DNA from: Enchytraeus crypticus
Lineage: Eukaryota > Annelida > Clitellata > Enchytraeida > Enchytraeidae
Assembly: GCA_905160935.1 (NCBI GenBank)
Contig: CAJHZI010000641.1
Coordinates: 944,501 to 1,008,500, forward strand
Direction of reading: 5' to 3'
DNA: 64,000 nucleotides
Positions 35,497-44,813 of the stretch are shown one piece after another (the stretch's first letter is position 1; each line of letters begins with the position of its first letter). The position numbers and the translations under genes were made by a program. Below the pieces are notes generated by a model. That model saw nothing but the letters and a program-made list of their open reading frames with translations. It had not been told where the DNA came from and made no database searches.

Positions 35497-36130
35497 CAGG
35501 TGCGGATCCAGGAAATTTTTAAGGGAGGGGCCCAAACAATTTTTTGGACAGTGTACACATTTTTGCTTACGCCCTGCCTTCTTCGGGACGTGACGCAACC
35601 AGAAAAAATACTGTGTAGGGGGGGCTCAAAATTTTCAGCAAACTGCGCTCGGCTCATAGAGTGAGTATATCCCCGTATATATCTTACGCCCCCTCCTCTC
35701 ATACCGTACTAAAGTGAGAGGAAAACCTAAAATGCCCAAAATCCTACATATGTTTAGGAAAAAAGTGGATTAATTTTTTCACCTCGATCTGAGGCTCTGA
35801 AGAAACTCAGCGAATCTGAACCAATTGCAAAAGTGACCTTATTTTGGCGGAAGATGGGAGGGGGCTTAAGCCCCTCGATCCCAGCCAAGGCGGTTTGCAC
35901 CACTGTTCCGGAAGAGAGTTCACATTTGTTATTTACACTCTTTTTCCTCTTATACAGTGGCTAAAGTGAAAATTGAGAGCTAGCGAAACGGTCAACATTT
36001 TTCGGGCTCCCCTTCCGTTATATGGGCCCCTAGTGGGGCCCATATTTGAAAAAATTCCAGGTAGTCAGACTGTTCGAGTTCCTTCTTGTACCCCCCTTAA
36101 CCCCCCTAACGTCCTTAAAACATATTTACA
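35497..36130. mobile_element. Inverted, diverged copy of the 353-1135 MITE
   Basis: Begins CAGGTGCGGATCCAGG and follows the reverse complement of 353-1135 closely through CGGCTCATAGAGTGAGT, TTTTGGCGG and GAGAGCTAGCGAAACGGTC. The far end is lost or rearranged, and no matching TSD was found. Confidence 0.75.
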
Positions 36131-36139
36131 CCTAGAAAT

Positions 36140-37208
36140 TGCATTGAAACAATGAAAAACATAATTAAAAAACAGTTGAAGACAATAACAAACTTATAAG
36201 AGCAATCCTACACACTTTTCTGGTGTGTGTTATGAATGTCGGCACTGTAACCTGTTATAATGTACTGCTTTGCAATTTACTAATCAAATTCTGATTTAAT
36301 TTGTACTATTTGTTTAGTTTTTAGTGTCCTTCTTTTTCTCATGAAAGATGTGTCTGTATTTTATATTCTTGATTAAAATCTCTGATGCGTTTGCAATTTT
36401 CAATGGTCTGCAATCTTCTTCATTCCTGTACATATGGATCTATGAACTGGCAATAATTAATGCGCATTTGGAAAAGGCTGGAATGATATCAGTTTAAAAA
36501 AACAAAATTGCATAGTAGAGTTAAAGTAGCACATTGAATTTAATGATAACTGACAATTATGTGCCTCAGTCTCACACTGTTAATCATATGCTCCACTGTG
36601 GCGTTGTAGCCTACTATGGCAAAAAGTTGTCGGTTTGGATATTTTTGCAAGTCTAATTATATATAAGTGCAATTAACGATTTTAAGTTCTAAACATTTTT
36701 TTGGTTTACGATAGTTGACGTAGAATCTCAGTGGGCCACAAAGAACATCTATTTTTGAAGTGTATATTTTTTTATCAAATACTGCCTATTTTGTCTGTAC
36801 TTGCTGACTTATTTCTACTTTAACCGTGATCATGTGTAACCTAAGTGCCTTAGAAATATAGATTAAGGGTTCCAAAATGTTACGATTAGACTTTTTTTGA
36901 AAGCTCAGAGTTTACCTTAAGTTTGAAGTATGATGTTTTAAATGTTGTACATAATTTTTAATATATCTTTTTGCTGTATGAGTTTTATCCTTATGCATTG
37001 GTGTTTGCTGTATACTTTTAGAGTAATGATTGACAAGGGACAGCATTGTACAATAATTTTGATGCACCAAACTGCCATTTTTCGGCTGAATCGTAACCGT
37101 CAAAGTCATTGGTAGTTTACTATGCTATGATTTGATATGTTAATCATCAATATTTTGAATTCAGTATGTATGTTGTTTAAAAAATTTGGTCATTAAAACC
37201 AGTATTGA
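36140..37208. other. Intergenic, no gene recognised
   Basis: AT-rich, with no domain-bearing frame and no repeat I recognise. The minus frame 36912-37109 has no visible similarity. Confidence 0.55.
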
Positions 37209-37495
37209 ATATAATAGTAGTCCTAATCTAATTAATATAATTATAGTCCTAATCTAATTAATATAATAATAGTCCTAATCTAATTAATATAATAATAGAC
37301 CTAATCTAATTAATATAATAATAGTCCTAATCTAATTAATATAATTATAGTCCTAATCTAATTAATATAATAATAGACCTAATCTAATTAATATAATAAT
37401 AGACCTAATCTAATTAATATAATAATAGTCCTAATCTAATTAATATAATTATAGTCCTAATCTAATTAATATAACAATAGTCCTAATTTAATTAA
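37209..37495. repeat. 25-bp satellite-like array
   Basis: About 11 near-identical copies of ATAGTCCTAATCTAATTAAT followed by ATAAT. The few variants (AGACC for AGTCC, ATT for AAT) recur in an order that suggests block duplication. Confidence 0.95.
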
Positions 37496-37499
37496 TAAT

Positions 37500-38029
37500 A
37501 TTATGGTCCCTTCCCTACTTCTTCACTATACCCCTCCTCACAGTGTTGCCACTGCTCCACGTACACTGTCATCCTGGTAACACTGCAGCTATAGACAACA
37601 CCCATCAACCCCCGTTGTTTCACTACCCCTCGAGTTACAATTCAATTGTCGATTCTCGCCCTCTCTTACGAATCTTTCGCTACTCCCCTACTGACTTCTC
37701 TCACCTGAGTGATGCGAAGTGATCATAATCTGCCAGACACAGTAATTGCCCTCCACCAAAAACTCCTTTCTTGGAATCTTGGTATGTGATCAGGTGAGAT
37801 TCTGGACTGGTGATTGCCTAGAGGAGCTATTGAAGGGCAAGCCATGGCGTCGCCTGTTACGATATCGCGCCTCAAAGCAGAGGCGTGAGGGGGTTGAGGT
37901 CTCTGTATGAATTGTGCTAGAAGGTGCTAAGGGGAATTTTGATGGACGCCAGAGAGAACATGTTGTTGGGCAGAGGGTTCCTCGAGACGACTGTGGAGAT
38001 TATTCATGGGATCGAGATTTAGCGCACTT
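37500..38029. other. GC-richer unclassified block
   Basis: Noticeably richer in C and G than its flanks, with CCCCTCCTCACAGTGTTGCC, GCCATGGCGTCGCCTGTTAC and GGCAGAGGGTTCCTCGAGAC segments. No long open frame is seen. It leads straight into the 5S-like sequence and may be one larger repeat with it. Confidence 0.4.
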
Positions 38030-38122
38030 GGTTTAGTTGCGCGTCAATTATCGAAGTTAAGCTACATCGACCTCGATTAGTACTTTGTGGGTGACCACCT
38101 TGTAAGACCGAGCATTGACAGC
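38030..38122 (+). pseudogene. 5S rRNA-like fragment (pseudogene or 5S-derived SINE)
   Basis: TATCGAAGTTAAGC (38050-38063), GATTAGTACTTTGTGGGTGA and CCACCTTGTAAGACCGAGCA follow the second half of animal 5S rRNA in order, covering its internal box A and box C control regions. The first ~35 bases of 5S and the closing stem are not recognisable. It is therefore not an intact gene. Confidence 0.7.
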
Positions 38123-38224
38123 TTTCGCAGGACGGAAGGTTATTCTTAAATCCGCTCCGCCTGCAATTGATTCTCCATCAAAAGGCAAGATTACTAATAA
38201 CCATGGAGGGGAAGGAGTAAATGG

Positions 38225-39639
38225 GCATTAAACAAGCATCTGTGTGTTTCCTGACCCAGTATGCCGTTATGTTATGTTTCTTTATTAGCTCTCAATCTAA
38301 TTTAATTGATAGATTTAGAATGCCAGTGTTAATAATAAAATTCTTGCTTATTTAATTCCACACTATCAGGAACATTTTATAATTTGTTATAATTAGGAAT
38401 ATATTTCTAGTCTAACCAAGAGCACATTAATTTAGAATATTACTCAAAGTTTCTTAAATATAGTAGTGTCGATAGTTAACATCTGTTCATATAGATGTTA
38501 AGATCTTATCTGGGAGAATATTATTCCTGCTCTTCGTGCAATGTATCGATGCAATGGCATTAATGATATTATTTCGTTGTGTAATAATAAACAATTATTA
38601 ATTGAACATTTCCGTTGTGTGGTGTTATTAGCAATATTATTTGAGTGCTAATTTGTGCTGATTAAATTTTTTCTGTCATGTAACTCACATGACTTCAGTA
38701 AGAGATTTGACATCATGAGGGCATATGCTGACGATAGTATTTAAACAAGTGTTACAGAGATGTTGGACATCAATCAATGAGTTGAATAAAGGATGAAGTG
38801 CTTTGTTTGAGCGTGAAAGCTTAGAAACTATACCTTAGATGACTGGGCATTATTAGAAAGCACATGTTATGATTTTGAACGTTATTTGGTGCTGATTAAA
38901 TATTTTTGAGCATGAACATGTGAAGATGTTAGTTGGAACATAGTATTTTTAAACTTCTACCAATTTCTTGCATATTAATGTATTAATATGCATTGTCGTA
39001 GTGATTAAAAAACGAAGGTACATTGAACATTTCATGGGAAGAGGCTGTGAGGGTTGCTGATAATAGAAGTGAAAGGAGGAATGTTGCCGCCCTATGTTCT
39101 GTTCAGAACACAAGGAACTTATGATGATTGTACATTTACTAGACTATATATCTAGATAGAAAAATCTTGTTGTGTATTTAGTAATTACATTAGAAATAAA
39201 AATCCTGTAGGCCTAAGTAAGTTGAAACAGCATTCAGTTGAAGATTGCAGTGGCGTCGCCTCCAACGATAGAGATATGTGCAATGAGATTTCCGTTGCCC
39301 TCATAGAAGGTTAATCGTGTGTCTGAGCGTGCTTCAAAATTGGCACCTGATAAACACTTGTACTTCCATAGAAAATTGATCATAATATACACCGTTTGTT
39401 ATCCACTGACCAGTAATAAGCTTCATAATTTACCTTAGGGTTTCAAATTTTAAACTCTCAGATCAATTATGAAGTTAAGAAAATAGTTATGAAATTATTG
39501 CATTGATATGGTGCCAAATTATTTACTCCAGATAGTCTTAACACATAGAATATCATATATAATTATTTGTAAATCTGACTGCAGAAATATTAAGGTAGCA
39601 CACTAAAATTAGAAAAAATGCATAATTTGAATTTAACAA
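38225..39639. other. Intergenic, no gene recognised
   Basis: AT-rich. AAGTGTTACAGAGATGTTGG and nearby sequence give no open frame of note. I see no repeat structure. Confidence 0.5.
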
Positions 39640-39810
39640 GAACAAATCCACAGAGGTTGAGTCAAGCATTTTCAGATTTTTACGGAATACTCTCATCACT
39701 TTTGTCTCTTTGATGTTAATCTTCATTCCATATTTCAATGCCCATCATTCAGACAATCCAATATCTTCTATAGGCCCGTCTCAATTCCCGCAACCATTCC
39801 TTTGTACCTC
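39640..39810 (-). mobile_element. Internal fragment of the GA-tailed LINE
   Basis: Minus-strand residues MKYGMKINIKETKVMRVFR match the MKINIKKTNVMRVS region of 23330-24165, and upstream DNA parallels its AGATATTGGATTG segment. It is degraded on both sides. Confidence 0.75.
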
Positions 39811-39939
39811 TACCATTTAAAATTTGTGTCGGAACCAGCCTTACTTGAATATATGCTGTTAGATACTGTAAGACATGTATATACAAAAACTAATAAATTA
39901 TATATTTGTAATGTTCTTACTATCTTTATTTAATGTCAG

Positions 39940-40164
39940 GCTGGTGAAGAAGAAAGGAACTACAAGAGTTTGGTTCAGTTCGGTTTAGACGAAGTCTGGG
40001 TTCGGTTTCGGTTCGGGTTCGGCCAGAGTCTGGGTTCGGTTCCGTTCGGCCAGAGTCTGGGTTCGGGTTCGGTTCGGGTTCGGTCAGAGTCTGGGTTCGA
40101 GTTCGGTTCGGTCAAAATTCTAGATTTTAGGATTCGGTTCGGGTGCGGTTCGATTCCCATCTCT
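39940..40164 (+). repeat. GTTCGG-rich repeat element, copy 2
   Basis: GCTGGTGAAGAAGAAAGGAA, then repeated GTTCGGCCAGAGTCTGG units, and the same GGTTCGATTCCCATCTCTA end as 34530-34697. It yields spurious arginine- and proline-rich frames on both strands. Confidence 0.8.
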
Positions 40165-40181
40165 AATTATGAATGTTAGAT

Positions 40182-40225
40182 AACCAGCAGGCAGTGAACT
40201 AAGAGAGAGAGAGAGAGAGAGAGAT
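40182..40225 (+). mobile_element. Minimal 3' end of the GA-tailed LINE with expanded (GA)n
   Basis: CCAGCAGGCAGTGAACTAAG followed by (AG)12. It abuts the GTTCGG repeat. Confidence 0.65.
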
Positions 40226-40799
40226 TATTATTATTTTGCTATTATTAAGTTTCCAAAGCGGTGTATCAATCAGTTTATTAACATTGTTCAGAAATTAAAT
40301 ACTCTTTACAGTTAACACATACAAGTACATTTAGGTAGGAAAACTGACGTTAATTCTTTACCATTTAATGTAGTAGTTAATTTAATTATTTTATATTCTT
40401 GCTTTGTTTTTATGACGTTCAAATATTTTATGTGCCCTATTGAGATTTAACCTTTTGTCTGCTGATTTCTGGGATATTTTTATGTACTTTTGTTTTGTAG
40501 TTATTATTTAAGACTTTACGCAAGTAATCCTTGTGCTCATTGTATAATTATCTAAGCCTGTATTACATTTTATATTATCCATGTGCATTCTGTATTAGAC
40601 GTTCTGTTCATATACATAATACATATTCTATACATATCATCATCATCGTCATCACTCGTTTATTTCAGACAACAGTCCACAAGACATTGCACAATACAAT
40701 GACAGAAACAAGAGAAAAAGACAGAAAATTACGTAGTCCAACATGAAAAGCTAAAAAAGCTAAACATAAAACAGTGATCAGCTTAAACAGAACCCTGAC

Positions 40800-41235
40800 A
40801 TGGAGGAAATAAGAGCATTATGAGACTTTTTGACACGTTTTAACAAACTAAACCGAGAGTTATATAACACTGTGTCAAATACCGGCAACCCAGTAGATAA
40901 AAACATTTCAGTGACACTACTATATTTTGGGAAGTTAAAAAATGATTTAACGCATTTTATATAGCAGGACTTCATACGACTAAGAGTAGCTAATTTAAAA
41001 ACCTTCCACAAGGCTATATCATAGAAGCAAAAACAATAACTTCTAAATAATTTCAATTTAACAGAAATTGAGCATAAGCCAAATTTTCTTTTAAGAACAT
41101 TAGTACGATAGAATAAATTCCTTATCTCGAGATTAATGTCCAAATCATCATGAAGGTCATTCTGTATGATATGACCGAGATACCTAAAGCTGGATACAAA
41201 TGAAAGCTCATGGCCATCAAGAACAAAACTCGGAA
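40800..41235 (-). mobile_element. LINE reverse transcriptase C-terminal fragment
   Basis: The minus strand reads, across a frame change, YLGHIIQNDLHDDLDINLEI, then RNLFYRTNVLKRKFGLCSIS, CFYDIALWKV and KCVKSFFNFPKYSSVTEMF. The YLGHII...R pattern is the usual segment after the RT thumb of non-LTR elements. It differs from the other LINEs here. Its 5' end meets a (TA)n tract. Confidence 0.75.
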
Positions 41236-41250
41236 AGGTAGCACAAATAG

Positions 41251-41252
<2 letters not shown>

Positions 41253-41342
<90 letters not shown>
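41253..41342. repeat. (TA)n tract with small interruption
   Basis: Two TA runs separated by ATAATAACATA, almost a perfect palindrome overall. Confidence 0.95.
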
Positions 41343-41343
<1 letters not shown>

Positions 41344-41687
41344 ATGCTTAATTTTATTACATTGTAAGTTGTACATTTTATATTGCAGTATCTACAGTAT
41401 ATTACATTCGTAAACTTTGGCATTACTTCTCAATGAAATATGTCTGTTCATTGTAGGCTTCCTATAATTATGCTGTATTGAAGATTTTGAGTTATCTGTG
41501 GTGCTATTTACTTTTACCCAATGCATGACTTTGCTCAATAAAACTTACTAGTATACTCTTACTAGTATAGATCTTGAATCTTCAGTTATAGACGAGGCAC
41601 TGTCACCTTCGTTGTCTTCGTGAGATTTTCATTATGTGAGACTTCTCAGCCTTAGTTATGCTCTTTGTAAGTTTGTAGTGTTTAAAT

Positions 41688-42110
41688 CAGAGATGTGCAA
41701 CCTTTTCGATAAGCGGGCCATTTCCATGGGAAAAATATTCGCTGGCCATATGGCTTTTTTAGTCACGACAGCAATTTATTTGTGTCAGAATTTACCGTGA
41801 CCATCGTTTGATTATTGGAACGATACTAAATAGGACGTCGTTTCTTTTCAACATGTTTTTAACAATTTAATTTGAGTAGATCATTTGCAATGAGGTGTGC
41901 TGTGGGGACGCCCCTGACATTATGTTTGAAAAAGATTATTAGATATTTTGGTGCTTTTGCGCCATTTTGTAGGTGGATATTGTCATTTATGAGCAACAAA
42001 ATTGGTGCAAATATGTCTTCTGCACTTATTTTTATGCACTTTGAACTGTCTGCTTTATGGTGTAAAATGCATGGAAATCTCGATCCACTTTGAGAGGCGA
42101 ATATTCGGCT
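41688..42110. mobile_element. Possible hAT-like MITE, one end only
   Basis: CAGAGATGTGCAACCTTTTC then GATAAGCGGGCC resembles the common end of hAT-like elements in animals. The matching inverted end was not found, so the right boundary is a guess. The open frames inside have no recognised domain. Confidence 0.4.
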
Positions 42111-42189
42111 AGTTATGTAGATATTTGGATGCAATGGTGAAAAAGTAATAAAAAGTGGTCTATAATAAAACAAATGATGAATCTTCACA

Positions 42190-42392
42190 ATCTCTCACAT
42201 CTCTCTTTTTCAAGCCAGTGTCTATGAATTGCGACAAACACTAAGCCTCCTTTTCTTTAAGTCCTTTATCTTTGGAATGATTTTGCAGGATTTCGAAATT
42301 TTCACGGTTTTGGACCTTACTTTTGTTCTCCGACTTGGATTTGTCTCAATTGTACTCGATATTATCATGGACCACAGTAGAGTTGAATCAAA
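42190..42392 (+). mobile_element. 3' end of the CR1/L2-like LINE
   Basis: Corresponds to about 8555-8750 of the long copy: CATCTCTCTTTTTCAAGCCA, CCTCCTTTTCTTTAAGTCCT, GGACCTTACTTTTGTTCTCC and TTGTCTCAATTGTACTCGAT. Confidence 0.8.
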
Positions 42393-43020
42393 TTAAATTT
42401 ATGTCACTCCAATAAAATGTAACCATACACACGTAAACATACATAAGAGAAAAGGGACACAAAGGCGTTCGGGCACCAATATTTGCTCAAAACCAATAGG
42501 CATACAGTAAAATCCCAAGTGCTAATTAATTAGCACTCTAACTAATAATAACTAGTAACATTAGCTAATAAATAAGAATAATAAGAAAAAATCATAATAA
42601 ATAGTAATAATAACTAAAAATAGCTATTATTATTATTATTATTAGGCCTACTTCTTGCAACACTGCTTTTCTATGACGTAATTAGCGCAATTTTATTTAT
42701 TTATATTAGATTTGTTGCGTTCTTCGCTATCTAGGCTTAACGACCTGTCGAAAACAGTAAATAATAAGAAGCTTAATCATATATCTATTTTAGTATTAAC
42801 CAATTAATAAATAAAATTATGCACTTAATTTGATCTTCATTTCTGTTTTCATAATATTCTCCTCATCCTGACATAATACTTCAATTTAACTTAATAAGAA
42901 AACTAAAAAAGATCAATATACCCTGTAGAGTTCACACACAATAGCCTACACAAACCAGCAAAAGGAGCAGGAAAAGCACAAACTAAATGCAAACTATGGT
43001 GAACCACGTGGTGATCTGTG

Positions 43021-43086
43021 TTATAAAGCTGATAAAGCTAAGGTTAACGTCGGTTTCCGCACTCGAAAGCGATGTCAGTGACGAGA
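43021..43086 (-). mobile_element. Truncated SINE-A copy
   Basis: Only the tail half is present: AAAGCTAAGGTTAACGTCGG, TTTCCGCACTCGAAAGCGAT, GTCAGTGACG. The tRNA-like head is missing. Confidence 0.7.
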
Positions 43087-43198
43087 ACATATAATTATTG
43101 TTAGTAGAGTGATTAGATTCTCGTAATAAATTTCAACTCCATAGAGTTACGACAAAATGGTTTTACCAAGACAGACATTTGATTAGGAAATCTTTAAT

Positions 43199-43425
43199 AG
43201 CGTAGCCTAGGGGTAACGTCATGAAGTTTGGTATGACTTATCCAGCGGTGAATTGAACTCTCGTGAGATCGAATCCCAGCCGCGCTTATTTGAGAGTAAA
43301 ATCTCGGACATTCACAGGACTGGTTATACGGAAAATGGTATAAATTGCCCAACGGTTTAAACATGTGGTATTAAAATGTGATAGATATCAACATAGTTGA
43401 TCATTTCATAATATTGTGTACAACA
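43199..43425 (+). mobile_element. SINE-B copy with clear A and B boxes
   Basis: TAGCCTAGGGG at 43203-43213 fits the RNA polymerase III A box and AGATCGAATCC at 43266-43276 is a near-perfect B box. The core AGTAAAATCTCGGACATTC follows, then TGGTATTAAAATGTGATAGA and ATCAACATAGTTGATCATTT. It is the best copy for defining this family. Confidence 0.8.
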
Positions 43426-43789
43426 AGATTTGTAAGAGAATTAAGTTATCAGAGAGATAGTGCGTAACAGGAGTAACTATTGCAGGACGATGGAACAACA
43501 CACTCCAGAATCTGAACATAGAAAAGTTGATTATTCGTTCTTTTCGGGTTTCATTTTATTAGATTTCTTAAAGAATCATCCCTTCGTTTGAATTTAAAAG
43601 TTATACATCTTTGCACAGCATAAATTAATTTTTCAAATATTCTCTTTAAATTAAGCTCCATGAGACAAATACAAACAATTTTGTTGCAATGAAATGTTTG
43701 CAAATATAATCTCTCAAGCTATACATGTAGAATAGACTACGTAAGATTTTGATAAAGCTTTGCTGTTTGTGAAGGGATTAACTTGTTGA

Positions 43790-43895
43790 TTGATCTATGG
43801 AGTGCTCTTTATGGAGCGTGAAAGCAGATTCTAGGTACGACTATGTACCTTGGACCTGCTACTTGGCAGAATATAAGAGAAAGAGGGATATATGA
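43790..43895 (+). mobile_element. Variant LINE 3' end
   Basis: GTGCTCTTTATGGAGCGTGA, then TATGTACCTTGGACCTGCTA and AAGAGAAAGAGGG, is related to the GA-tailed family end. A second copy of the same variant lies at 44160-44250. Confidence 0.6.
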
Positions 43896-43914
43896 ATTTA
43901 AAATTAAAAAAAAA

Positions 43915-43929
43915 AAATATATATACATT

Positions 43930-43960
<31 letters not shown>

Positions 43961-43978
43961 ACTCGTATATATATATCA
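43915..43978. repeat. (TA)n microsatellite, interrupted
   Basis: TA runs broken by CATTTACATG and CTCG. Confidence 0.9.
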
Positions 43979-44159
43979 CGTGTTGTGTCCGCGACACTGA
44001 AGTGTAGACCGATGAATAACTTCAGTGTTGTTTGAGTCGACTAAGGAAAAACTGAGGAAGGCAGTGGGAAACCACTTCAACAGCCATAATTTGCCAGAGT
44101 TATAGGCTACCTAAGGCATGGATGAGGCGCAGCCTTATGTGAAAACATTAACTGATTGA

Positions 44160-44250
44160 TCTATGAAGTGCTCTTTATTGAGCATGAAAGCAGTCTCTGA
44201 GTAAGAATATGTACCTTAGACTTGCTACATGGTAGAGCACAAAATAGAAA
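44160..44250 (+). mobile_element. Variant LINE 3' end, second copy
   Basis: Parallels 43790-43895 (GATCTATGAAGTGCTCTTTA, then TATGTACCTTAGACTTGCTA). Confidence 0.55.
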
Positions 44251-44487
44251 GCTAAACGTGTAGTTTGGAAAATATGTAGGCCTAATTATGCCTTGTTACT
44301 GGGCATAGGGATGCCTGTTCTTTCATCCCTAGTTCTATTGTGGATTGAAATATGTTAGTAAATGTTATGTTGTAAATATGTTAATTGTTTATGCTCTGCT
44401 AGTTGTGTAAGTAAGGTTTTAAACTTTTTTGCGTATGTCTGAAACAAGCAATTGTGCTTTCTGACACAGTGTTTGTTATGTTATGTG

Positions 44488-44630
44488 AGAAAAAGCTAAA
44501 AAAGCTGATTTTAACGTCATTCTCCTCACTCGAAAGCGATATCATTGACGGGAGAGCCCAGGATTTGAACCCCGACCATAGTGATCCTCGATCGAGTATC
44601 TTACCGACATCGCCACTGGCTCCAGCCATG
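44488..44630 (-). mobile_element. SINE-A copy with A and B boxes
   Basis: On the minus strand the element opens GGAGCCAGTGGCGATGTCGG, with A-box-like TGGCGATGTCGG at 44615-44604 and the perfect B box GGTTCAAATCC at 44571-44561. It closes through CTTTCGAGTGAGGAGAATGA. It lies about 180 bases upstream of the FSIP2-like start. Confidence 0.8.
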
Positions 44631-44813
44631 GAGAAACATGTATAATAATTGTTCATGGGCATTGTATAATCATTGAATCTGTCATTGAAGTAAACGTCTA
44701 TTAATAGCGAAATTATATTAAAATTATAAGTATTATTAATTAATATAATTTAGAAGTATATAGAAATTACAAGTAAATTAATAACGAAACATTAGCCCAC
44801 AGAGCAGAAATCC

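Noticed and set aside
38030-38122. A functional 5S rRNA gene
   Set aside because: The first third and the terminal stem are not recognisable and there is no terminal T run at the expected place.
41859-42188. A 109-codon minus-strand frame as a transposase remnant
   Set aside because: No catalytic or zinc-finger motif of a hAT or other transposase can be seen.
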